A stretch of DNA of 37,771 nt from Comamonas sp. lk (lineage in GTDB: Bacteria; Pseudomonadota; Gammaproteobacteria; Burkholderiales; Burkholderiaceae_C), in contig CAMAQV010000026.1 in the NCBI GenBank assembly GCA_945860595.1, positions 1-37,771 of the forward strand, given 5' to 3'. Within the stretch, counting starts at the first letter, position 1, and each line of letters starts with the position of its first letter. This document shows positions 24,067-31,378 of the stretch, piece by piece. Below the pieces are notes generated by a model. That model had not been told where the DNA came from. It worked only from the letters and a program-made list of their open reading frames with translations, and made no database searches. The position numbers and the translations under genes are program-made.

Positions 24067-25641
24067 ATGAGCGAATCTGATACCCAAAACCTTGCAGCCG
24101 GCACCGTCGCCCCCGAGGTCAAGCGCACGGCACGCCGCGCGGGCGGGCGCGAACGGCGTGATCCCAAAGCCAAGGTCTACGGCCCGGCCTACATCACCCG
24201 CGCCATCCCTACCTACGACGTGATGGGTGAGGAAAACCTGCAAAAAATTGAGGCGACGGCCGAGCGCATCCTGTGTGAGATCGGAATTGACGTGCGGGAC
24301 GACGACGAGGCGCTGGACCTGTTCCGCAAATCCGGAGCCCGCGTGGACGGGATGCGGGTGCGGTTGCAGCCGGGCCAGGTGCACGAACTGTTAAAAACCG
24401 CTCCCAGCAGCTTCGTGCAGCACGCACGCAACCCCGCCCACAACGTATTGATAGGCGACACATCGGTGGTGTTCTCGCCGGCCTATGGCTCGCCCTTTGT
24501 GATGGACCTGGACAAAGGGCGGCGCTACGGCACGCTGGAGGACTTTCAGAACTTCATCAAGCTGGCCTACAACAGCCCGTGGCTGCACCACAGCGGGGGT
24601 ACGGTGTGCGAGCCCACCGATGTGCCGGTGAACAAGCGGCACCTGGACATGGTGTATTCCCACATGCGCTATTCCGACAAAGCCTATATGGGCTCGATCA
24701 CCTCCGAGCAACGCGCTGAAGATTCGATCGCCATGAGCCGCATCTTGTTTGGCGAACAATTTGTGGATGAGCACTGCGTCATTTTGGGCAACGTCAACGT
24801 GAACTCGCCGCTGCTGTGGGACGGCACTATGACCAAATCGGCCCGGGCCTACGCCCGTGCTAACCAGGCCGCGGTAATCGTGCCCTTTATTCTGGGCGGC
24901 GCCATGGGCCCGGTAACCAACGCCGGGGCGATTGCGCAGGCGCATGCCGAAACCCTGTTCGGCTGCGCGATCACGCAGCTGGAGAGACCGGGTGCGCCGG
25001 TGATTTACGGCAACTTCCTCTCCAGCATGTCGCTACGCTCGGGCTCACCCACCTTCGGGACGCCCGAGCCCGCCATCGGGTCCATGGTAGTCGGGCAGCT
25101 GGCGCGGCGGGCGAACTTGCCGCTGCGCTGCGCAGGGTCGTTTACCACCAGCAAGCTGCCCGACGCGCAGGCCATGGAAGAAAGCGTGATGTCCATGCTC
25201 TCAGCCGTGCATTGCGGGGCCAATTTCGTCTTGCACTCTGCCGGTTTCTTAGACGGGCTGCTGTCCATGAGCTACGAGAAGTTCATGCTGGACGCCGACT
25301 TTTGTGGCGCGCTGCACAGCTACCTGGCCGGGGTGGTGGTGGACGACAACACGCTCGCAATGGATGCCTTCCGCGAGGTCACGCCTGGCGGCCATTACCT
25401 GGGCAGCGCCCACACCATGGCCAATTACACGACTGCATTTTTTGATTCCAGCATTTCGGACAACACGCCGTTTGAGAGCTGGAACGAATCCGGCAAGACC
25501 GATGCGGCCACCCGCGCCAATGCGCGCTGGAAGCAGTCGCTGGCCGAGTACGAAGCCCCGGCCATCGACGCAGGCGTGGACGAGGCACTGTGCGACTTTG
25601 TAGCCCGCACCAAAGCCGCGATGCCAGACCAGTGGTACTGA
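24067..25641 (+). CDS. MttB-family (trimethylamine methyltransferase-like) protein
   Basis: A 524-residue protein of the trimethylamine methyltransferase superfamily. Recognisable segments are IEATAERILCEIGIDVRDDD, SPAYGSPFVMDLDKGRRYGT, GGAMGPVTNAGAIAQAHAE and TPGGHYLGSAHTM. Archaeal MttB uses pyrrolysine at an internal amber codon; this frame has no internal TAG, so it belongs to the non-pyrrolysine branch, which includes demethylases of glycine betaine, proline betaine and carnitine. Those act with a corrinoid protein, which is not encoded nearby. The start is ATG 24067, with GGAG 10 bases before; in-frame starts back to 23974 are possible. It is first in a three-gene operon. Confidence 0.9.
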   Translation: MSESDTQNLAAGTVAPEVKRTARRAGGRERRDPKAKVYGPAYITRAIPTYDVMGEENLQKIEATAERILCEIGIDVRDDDEALDLFRKSGARVDGMRVRLQPGQVHELLKTAPSSFVQHARNPAHNVLIGDTSVVFSPAYGSPFVMDLDKGRRYGTLEDFQNFIKLAYNSPWLHHSGGTVCEPTDVPVNKRHLDMVYSHMRYSDKAYMGSITSEQRAEDSIAMSRILFGEQFVDEHCVILGNVNVNSPLLWDGTMTKSARAYARANQAAVIVPFILGGAMGPVTNAGAIAQAHAETLFGCAITQLERPGAPVIYGNFLSSMSLRSGSPTFGTPEPAIGSMVVGQLARRANLPLRCAGSFTTSKLPDAQAMEESVMSMLSAVHCGANFVLHSAGFLDGLLSMSYEKFMLDADFCGALHSYLAGVVVDDNTLAMDAFREVTPGGHYLGSAHTMANYTTAFFDSSISDNTPFESWNESGKTDAATRANARWKQSLAEYEAPAIDAGVDEALCDFVARTKAAMPDQWY

Positions 25642-25663
25642 AACAAAGCGCGGATAGACAACC

Positions 25664-27709
25664 ATGAGCACTGCTTCCAACGACCCTTTGCTACAGCCCT
25701 TTCAGCTCAAGCACCTGCGCCTGAAGAACCGGCTGATGATCACGGCACACGAGCCGGCCTACCCCGAGGACGGCATGCCCAAGGCCAAATACCGGGCCTA
25801 CCATGTGGAGCGCGCCAAGGCCGGCATTGCGCTGACCATGACCGCCGGGTCTGCGGCGGTATCGCGCGACAGCCCGCCGGTGTTCAACAACATCCTGGCC
25901 TACAAAGACGAGGTCGTTCCCTGGATGCGCGAGCTCACCGACGCCTGCCACGCGCACGGCACCGCCGTGATGATCCAGCTCACCCATCTGGGACGGCGCA
26001 CCAGCTGGTCCAAGGCCGATTGGCTGCCGGTGGTGTCACCCTCGCACGAACGCGAAGCCTCGCACCGGGCCTTCCCCAAAAAGATGGAAGACTGGGATAT
26101 TGAGCGGATCATCCGTGACTACGCCGACGCCGCCGAGCGCATGCACGCCGCCGGGGTCGATGGATTGGAGCTGGAAGCCTACGGGCATTTGATCGACCAG
26201 TTCTGGTCGCCGTCCACCAACACGTTGGACGCACCCTTTGGCGGCGCGCTGGAAAACCGGGTGCGCTTTGCCATGGAGGTGGTGCGCGCGATCCGCAAGC
26301 GGGTCGGAGCGGAATTCATTCTGGGCGTGCGCGGCGTGGCCGACGAGGTGCGCCCCGGTGGCATCACTGCGTTGGAAGGCATCGGCATTGCCCGCCACCT
26401 GGCCGATTCCGGACTGGTGGATTTTCTGAACATCATCCGCGGCCATATCGACACCGACGCCGGCCTGACAGACGTGATTCCGGTGCAAGGCATGCGCAGC
26501 GCTCCGCACCTGGACTTTGCCGCCAGCCTGCGCGAGCACGTGAACGTGCCCATCTTCCACGCCGCAAAAATCCAGGACGTCAACACAGCCCGTCACGCCA
26601 TTGCCAGCGGCAAGCTCGACATGGTGGGCATGACCCGCGCCCACATGGCCGACCCGCACATCATGCGCAAGATACTGGAAGGCCGCGAGGACACCATCCG
26701 CCCCTGCGTGGGTGGCAACTTCTGCCTGGACCGCATCTACGCCGGTGGCGAAGCCTATTGCATCCACAACCCGTCCACCGGGCGCGAACTCACCCTGCCC
26801 CACGCGATTGCAGCTGCAAGCGCAAAACGCAAAGTGCTGATCGTGGGTGCCGGTCCAGCCGGTCTTGAGGCAGCGCGGGTCAGCGCGGAGCGCGGCCACG
26901 CGGTGACAGTGCTGGAGGCCGCGCCCCATCCCGGCGGGCAGATTCGCCTGACAGCTGTGAGCCCACGCAGGCGCGAGATGATGAGCATCATCGACTGGCG
27001 CATGGCACGCTGTGAAGAACACGGCGTGACCTTCCGCTTCAACACCCTGGCCGATGAAGCCTCGGTGATGGCTGAAAACCCGGATGTGGTCATCATCGCC
27101 ACCGGCGGCCTGCCGCACACCGAGGTGCTGCAGACCGGCAACGAACTGGTGGCCTCGACCTGGGACATTCTGGCCGGGGATGTGAAGCCCGGCAAAAACG
27201 TGCTGTTGTTTGACGACGCGGGCGACCACGCTGCGCTGCAGGCCGCCGAAATCATTGCCCAAAGCGGCGCGGCGCTGGAGATCATGACGCCGGATCGCAG
27301 CTTTGCGCCCGAAGTCATGGCCATGAACCTCGTGCCCTACATGCGCAGCCTGCAAAAACTGGATGTCACCTTTACCGTGACCTTCCGCCTCTTGTCGGTT
27401 GAACGCACGGTGCAGGGCCTCAAAGCGGTGGTGGGCAGCGACTACGGCGGGGTGCGCAAAGAACGACTGGTGGACCAGGTCATCGTCAACCACGGCACGC
27501 TGCCGCTGGAAGATCTGTACTTCGCGCTCAAGCCCCATTCCAGCAACCTGGGCGAAACCGACTACGCCGCGCTGACGGCGCTCACTCCGCAAGCCGTACG
27601 CAGCAATCCTGCGGGGCGATTCCAGCTGTTCCGCATTGGCGACGCGGTGTCGGCACGCAACACGCATGCGGCGGTGCTCGACGGTCTTCGGCTGGCGCGG
27701 GAACTGTGA
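25664..27709 (+). CDS. NADH:flavin oxidoreductase, DgcA/TMADH-like
   Basis: A 681-residue two-part flavoenzyme. Residues 1-340 form an old-yellow-enzyme TIM barrel (LRLKNRLMITAHEP, VMIQLTHLGRR, GVDGLELEAYGHLIDQFWSP). Residues 385-681 form an FAD/NAD-type domain with VGAGPAGLEAARV. The linker normally holds a 4Fe-4S cluster with four Cys; here C348, C354 and C366 are present, but position 351 is Gly (CVGGNFC). The same pattern is recalled for dimethylglycine demethylase subunit DgcA. Relatives oxidise methylated amines. The start is ATG 25664. Its TGA overlaps the next GTG. Confidence 0.9.
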   Translation: MSTASNDPLLQPFQLKHLRLKNRLMITAHEPAYPEDGMPKAKYRAYHVERAKAGIALTMTAGSAAVSRDSPPVFNNILAYKDEVVPWMRELTDACHAHGTAVMIQLTHLGRRTSWSKADWLPVVSPSHEREASHRAFPKKMEDWDIERIIRDYADAAERMHAAGVDGLELEAYGHLIDQFWSPSTNTLDAPFGGALENRVRFAMEVVRAIRKRVGAEFILGVRGVADEVRPGGITALEGIGIARHLADSGLVDFLNIIRGHIDTDAGLTDVIPVQGMRSAPHLDFAASLREHVNVPIFHAAKIQDVNTARHAIASGKLDMVGMTRAHMADPHIMRKILEGREDTIRPCVGGNFCLDRIYAGGEAYCIHNPSTGRELTLPHAIAAASAKRKVLIVGAGPAGLEAARVSAERGHAVTVLEAAPHPGGQIRLTAVSPRRREMMSIIDWRMARCEEHGVTFRFNTLADEASVMAENPDVVIIATGGLPHTEVLQTGNELVASTWDILAGDVKPGKNVLLFDDAGDHAALQAAEIIAQSGAALEIMTPDRSFAPEVMAMNLVPYMRSLQKLDVTFTVTFRLLSVERTVQGLKAVVGSDYGGVRKERLVDQVIVNHGTLPLEDLYFALKPHSSNLGETDYAALTALTPQAVRSNPAGRFQLFRIGDAVSARNTHAAVLDGLRLAREL

Positions 27710-28344
27710 GCAGCGGTGACACCGAGCCCTGCGACAGCCGCGTTTCGGCCCGACTGCCGGCGCTGAAGAAGGTTCTGAACGCCCTGCGCGAGGCCATAGA
27801 GGCCCGCGCACCGGGCCCGGCCATCGAACAGTCCACAGCACGCATCTTCCGCGCCCTGGCAGAGCGTGCAGCGTGCGACACCGCGCCGGGGCAGCGGCTA
27901 CCGGCCTGCCAGCATTGGAGCGAGGCGCTGGACCATGCGCGTGCCGCACCGTTCGGACTTACTGCACTGGCCGACGCATTGCAGGCACTGGAACCCGCGC
28001 TGCGCTGGGTGCAGCGACCGAGCGAAAACCAGGCCAGTGCCAACTTCGGCCAGGGCCATGCCAACGCCGTACTGGTTGGCCCCACCGGTCTGGAGCAGCG
28101 CGACGATGTATGGATTGGCCTGAGCCTGATGGCACCACTGGTGCGCTACCCGGACCACAGCCATCCACCGGAGGAGAGCTACCTGCTCCTGTCACCAGGT
28201 CAGTTCCGCCAAGGCGATGCACCCTGGTTCGAACCGGGAACCGGGGGCATGCTGTTCAACCCCCCTGCCATCCGCCACGCCATGCGCTCGGGGCCCAAGC
28301 CCTTACTGGCGATTTGGTGCCTGCCCCTGCGGTGTGCTGCATAG
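27706..28344 (+). CDS. DddL/DddQ-like cupin (putative DMSP lyase family)
   Basis: A 212-residue cupin. The core is YPDHSHPPEESYLLL, followed by WFEPGTGGMLFNPPAIRHAM. Aligned by eye with DddQ, the residues YxxHxHxxxExY and the later His match the described metal and catalytic set (Tyr120, His123, His125, Glu129, Tyr131, His163 in DddQ numbering). Such enzymes cleave dimethylsulfoniopropionate to dimethyl sulfide and acrylate, but related cupins may have other substrates. The start is GTG 27706, overlapping the upstream TGA. It is last in the operon and is followed by a strong terminator. Confidence 0.82.
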   Translation: MSSGDTEPCDSRVSARLPALKKVLNALREAIEARAPGPAIEQSTARIFRALAERAACDTAPGQRLPACQHWSEALDHARAAPFGLTALADALQALEPALRWVQRPSENQASANFGQGHANAVLVGPTGLEQRDDVWIGLSLMAPLVRYPDHSHPPEESYLLLSPGQFRQGDAPWFEPGTGGMLFNPPAIRHAMRSGPKPLLAIWCLPLRCAA

Positions 28345-28405
28345 CGCCTACGGGCTGCGCCCATTGCAGGCACTACGCGCTATAAAAATGCAGGCCCACA
28401 AAAAC

Positions 28406-28435
28406 AAAAGCCACCGCGAGGTTGCGGTGGCTTTT
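28406..28435. terminator. Strong hairpin terminator after the mttB operon
   Basis: Perfect 12-base arms AAAAGCCACCGC (28406-28417) and GCGGTGGCTTTT (28424-28435) enclose a 6-base loop. A-rich and T-rich ends on both sides allow function in both directions. It lies 61 bases after the cupin gene. Confidence 0.9.
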
Positions 28436-28538
28436 AGAGTGAGGAACTTAGATGTTCGCAGCTTACGTGAACAGCACGTTTCGGACAAGAAGAAAAACGG
28501 TGAAAGTGCGTAGTCGGTGCGTAGCCGATTTGGGGGCG

Positions 28539-28571
28539 AAAAAAAAAGCACTTGCATCGCTGCAAGTGCTT
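28539..28571 (-). terminator. Intrinsic terminator of tRNA-Lys
   Basis: On the minus strand, arms of 11 bases (AAGCACTTGCA at 28546-28556, TGCAAGTGCTT at 28561-28571) with a 4-base loop are followed by a run of T (A-run on the plus strand). It lies 17 bases beyond the tRNA 3' end. Confidence 0.9.
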
Positions 28572-28588
28572 GATTTCATTGAGTTTAA

Positions 28589-28664
28589 TGGTGGGACGTG
28601 CGGGGGTCGAACCCACGACAAACGGATTAAAAGTCCGCTGCTCTACCAACTGAGCTAACGTCCC
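28589..28664 (-). tRNA. tRNA-Lys (anticodon TTT)
   Basis: 76 bases fold as a full cloverleaf. The acceptor stem is GGGACGT/ACGTCCC with discriminator A and an encoded CCA. The D-arm is GCTCAGTTGGTAGAGC, the anticodon loop CTTTTAA (TTT at 34-36, A37), and the T-loop TTCGACC. It sits 59 bases downstream of tcdA on the same strand. U36-A37 makes it a t6A/ct6A substrate, the modification TcdA completes. Confidence 0.98.
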
Positions 28665-28701
28665 CTACAAACACCTTGCGGTATCTGCGAACCAGCCGCA
28701 G

Positions 28702-28707
28702 ATTATA
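28702..28707 (-). promoter_or_regulatory. -10 element of the tRNA-Lys promoter
   Basis: A perfect TATAAT on the minus strand (28707-28702) lies 38 bases before the tRNA 5' end, just past the tcdA stop. No good -35 was found at 17-18 bases. A GC-rich CTGCGG follows, as in many stable-RNA promoters. Confidence 0.55.
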
Positions 28708-28723
28708 GCGGGGACATTTTTGA

Positions 28724-29524
28724 TTATTTGCCCACACCAGATAATTTGTTGAGCATCCAACCAGCTGCCAACATGCCACATGTAGCGGTAACCGTAACCA
28801 CCGAACCGTAGCCCCGGCAGTTCAAACCTGCATCGATTCGGAGATCCCCATCCAGAGCCTCGTTGTGATGGACTGGAAGCGTCATCGGCTCCGCACTGAA
28901 CACACAGGACACACCAATGTTTTTGCCCTGCTTAGCAGCGCCATGGTCTCGACGTAATTGGTGACGCAATGCAGCCATTAACGGGTCATGCGTGCAAGTA
29001 CTCAAGTCGCCGATGTTTAATAATTCTGCGCGACGTTTGCCGCCGGCTGCCCCTACCGAGATGTAAAAAATCCGCCGCGCGGCCAGGGCCCAAGCCGCCA
29101 TAGTGACCTTGGCGCGCATCTGGTCACAGGCGTCAATCACGCCGTCAACACCAGAAGGAAGAATGGCGGGCCAATTGCCGGGCTCGACAAATGCGTCTAT
29201 GCCGGTAACCTGACATGCAGGATTGATGGATGCGATGCGCTGTTCCATAGCAGCAATTTTGGCCATGCCCAAGGTGGCGCTGGTTGCATGAATCTGACGG
29301 TTCACATTGGATTCGGCCACATGGTCCAAATCGATCAGGGTTATGCGGCCAACGCCGGTGCGTGCCAGGGCTTCAGCGGCCCAGGAGCCGACGCCGCCGA
29401 TGCCCACAACCACCACATGGGCGGCGTGCAGCCGCTGCGCTCCAGAGGCTCCGTATAAGCGATCCACACCGCCAAAACGGCGGCTCAGGTCAAGCGGTGA
29501 ATCGTCCACACGGGGTGCGGGCAC
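28724..29524 (-). CDS. tcdA: tRNA threonylcarbamoyladenosine dehydratase
   Basis: A 266-residue E1-like (ThiF/MoeB family) enzyme. It has RRFGGVDRLYG, the ATP-binding VVVVGIGGVGSWAAEALAR, IDLDHVAESNVNRQIHA and DACDQMRAKV, with a C-terminal GYGSVVTVTATCGMLAA. TcdA (CsdL) cyclises t6A37 of ANN-decoding tRNAs to ct6A using ATP. The length is normal. The start is GTG 29524, 20 bases after cpoB; no strong ribosome binding site is seen, so coupling to cpoB is likely. The neighbouring tRNA-Lys is a substrate type. Confidence 0.93.
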   Translation of the reverse strand: MPAPRVDDSPLDLSRRFGGVDRLYGASGAQRLHAAHVVVVGIGGVGSWAAEALARTGVGRITLIDLDHVAESNVNRQIHATSATLGMAKIAAMEQRIASINPACQVTGIDAFVEPGNWPAILPSGVDGVIDACDQMRAKVTMAAWALAARRIFYISVGAAGGKRRAELLNIGDLSTCTHDPLMAALRHQLRRDHGAAKQGKNIGVSCVFSAEPMTLPVHHNEALDGDLRIDAGLNCRGYGSVVTVTATCGMLAAGWMLNKLSGVGK

Positions 29525-29544
29525 GCCAGCAGAAAGAGGCGCAT

Positions 29545-30582
29545 TTACTGGAGCTTGCTCAAGCGCTCACGTGCGACGCTTGCAGCTTCGGATTTCTCGT
29601 ACTGCTCCACCAGCTCCTCCAAGGTCTTGCGAGCCGATTGAGGATCTTTCAGCTCGCTATAGCAGTTGGCAATTGCAAGCATGGCTTCGGGCGTCTTGGG
29701 ATAGTTGGGCTCTGCCATCTGCAAAGGCCGCAACGTGATCAAAGCAGAACGGTAATCGCCTTCCAAAAATTCGGCATTCCCTTTCCAAAAACGCGCTGCA
29801 GCCGCGTATCCGCTGCGGGGATAGCGCAACAAAAACTCGGCGAACTGTTTGCGGGAACCGGGGTAGTTGGCACGCTTGAATACCGCCTTGGCATTTTCAA
29901 ATTCGGTCTTTTCAGCACTTTGGGCATAAAAAGCGGATCCATCCTCGTTCACCAGGGTCGGCAGACCCGTACGCAGTTCGTCCAAAGCGCGCTGCAACTC
30001 TTTGGACTTGCGCTGTTCGTCCACCAGTGCCCGTTGCTGCTCATCCTGCCGACCGGACAGCGTCCGCAACTCGTCGATTTGGCTGCGCTGACGACCGCTT
30101 TGCGCCTGGGATTCTTCTATTCGCCCGCGCAGCTCCCGTACCTCTTTACGGGCGTCTTCAAGTTGGGTCTGCAAATCTTGCTGCGCGTTTTTCAAAATCT
30201 CGAGTTCATCAACACCGCGCTGCACCGACTCCGAAACAGGTTTGAGGCCATCGTCAATCTTCGCGTCAACCTTACGGAACATCAAATCCAAGTTGGCCTG
30301 CACTGCATTGACATCCCGACGCAAAACTTCCGCCTCGCGACGAATCGCTTCCCCTTCAGTACGAAATACCTGGGCGTCGCCGCGCAATTTGTCAAAATCA
30401 ACGCGCAACCCGTCTATCCGCTGACGCTCTTTCAAAATCGCGTTGCGCGCATCGTTGTCAGGAAATGGGGAGTATTGGGCCAGTGCGCTGCCCATCACCA
30501 TGGGCAGAAGAAGCGCTAGAAGTGCCGCGCGCGCGCACTGAAATTGACGCGCGGAGGGCACCGACGGAAATCGCATCTGCAT
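29545..30582 (-). CDS. cpoB: Cell-division coordinator CpoB (YbgF)
   Basis: A 345-residue periplasmic protein. A signal peptide (ARAALLALLLPMVMGSALAQ) is followed by a long coiled coil (residues about 50-205, heavily charged, with heptads such as IRREAEVLRRDVNAVQANLD). A TPR domain closes the protein (FENAKAVFKRANYPGSRKQF, FWKGNAEFLEGDYRSAL, MLAIANCYSELKDPQSARKT). It works with Tol-Pal in linking outer-membrane constriction to wall synthesis. The coiled coil is longer than in E. coli, where CpoB is about 260 residues. The start is ATG 30582, 13 bases after the pal stop. Confidence 0.94.
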   Translation of the reverse strand: MQMRFPSVPSARQFQCARAALLALLLPMVMGSALAQYSPFPDNDARNAILKERQRIDGLRVDFDKLRGDAQVFRTEGEAIRREAEVLRRDVNAVQANLDLMFRKVDAKIDDGLKPVSESVQRGVDELEILKNAQQDLQTQLEDARKEVRELRGRIEESQAQSGRQRSQIDELRTLSGRQDEQQRALVDEQRKSKELQRALDELRTGLPTLVNEDGSAFYAQSAEKTEFENAKAVFKRANYPGSRKQFAEFLLRYPRSGYAAAARFWKGNAEFLEGDYRSALITLRPLQMAEPNYPKTPEAMLAIANCYSELKDPQSARKTLEELVEQYEKSEAASVARERLSKLQ

Positions 30583-30595
30583 AAGGGCGTATCGG

Positions 30596-31324
30596 TCAGC
30601 GGTAGTTGATCTCTACGCGACGATTTTCCTGCATCGCAGCTTCGCTGTTTCCGGGAACCGCCGGCTTCTCTTTGCCGAAACTCACAGCTTCCATCTGGGT
30701 ATCAGCAACACCTAGCAAGGACAGGGCTTTTCGCACTGCATCGGCACGCTTCTGTCCCAAACCCAGGTTGTACTCGCGTCCGCCACGCTCATCCGTATGG
30801 CCTTCCAGCGCTACGCGAAGCTTGGCATCGGCACGCAAGCGGCGGGCATGGGCTTCGATCAGCGGCCTGGCTTCGATACGGATAACGAAGCTGTCGAAGT
30901 CAAAATAAACGATGCGCTCTTTCAAGCTCGCCGCAGCTGCTTCAGCGGCAGCTGAAGCAGCCAATCGCGCAGCCGCAGATGCATCAGCCGCTGAACCAGC
31001 TGCCCCTGAACCAGCTGCCCCTGAACCAGCTGCCCCTGTGGCCGACGATGCCCCGCTTGCATTGGAGCGCGCCAAGCTGCCCGCGCCTACACCGGCGGAA
31101 TTGGCGTCTTTGGCAGACAAATCCAAAGGCGCCACATTGCCTGCGCTGCGCGCGGCGTTGGCAGCGTCTTTCAGCAAGCTGCTGCCCAAAATCGGAGTTG
31201 GGCTTTTTTCTGCGGCTGCCGCTGCGGCCTGCTTGTCCTCTACCTACGCGCTATCTAACTTGACCGGCGCTTTACACGCTACCAGAGCAAACGCCAACAC
31301 AACCGGCACCAATGAAAACCTCAT
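30596..31324 (-). pseudogene. pal: Pal (peptidoglycan-associated lipoprotein) with in-frame TAG at codon 27
   Basis: ATG 31324 has a near-ideal ribosome binding site (AGGAG, 6-base spacing) and begins MRFSLVPVVLAFALVACKAP, a lipoprotein signal with lipobox LVAC (Cys17). Codon 27 is TAG (31246-31244). The same frame then runs intact to TGA 30596: VEDKQAAAAAAEKSP, an Ala/Gly/Ser-rich linker, then an OmpA-like domain (YFDFDSFVIR, LEGHTDERGGREYNLGLGQK, SFGKEKPAVP, NRRVEINYR). The 243-codon frame is longer than usual Pal (about 170-180). CAG to TAG would explain it. As read, only a 26-residue precursor is made, unless the codon is suppressed, a base is wrong, or a downstream start is used. Pal normally anchors the outer membrane to peptidoglycan and binds TolB; both flanking genes are intact. 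Confidence 0.85.
30991..31035 (-). repeat. 15-base tandem repeat in the pal linker
   Basis: Three exact copies of CTGAACCAGCTGCCC lie head to tail, encoding a repeated Ala-Ala-Gly-Ser-Gly pentapeptide on the minus strand. Repeat slippage could change linker length in steps of five residues without shifting frame. Confidence 0.93.
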
Positions 31325-31378
31325 AACGAACTCCTAAAATAAAAAACGTCCCGTCACTGCAGACCCATATGGCATGCT

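Noticed and set aside
24067..25641. Pyrrolysine-type MttB
   Set aside because: The frame has no internal TAG, and no pyl genes are in the window, so it is a non-pyrrolysine member.
26036..27949. Long open frame antisense to the flavoenzyme gene
   Set aside because: It lies wholly opposite a well-supported gene, has Arg/His/Ala/Gly-rich composition and no recognisable domain; it is a high-GC artefact.
28507..28528. Imperfect direct repeat GTGCGTAGTCG/GTGCGTAGCCG
   Set aside because: Only two short copies with no associated gene or structure; probably chance.
9808..31324. Genome-wide recoding of TAG as a sense codon
   Set aside because: Many intact genes here end naturally at TAG (ccoS, fnr, lysR, the SOUL gene, the methyltransferase, the DddL-like gene), so TAG is a normal stop.
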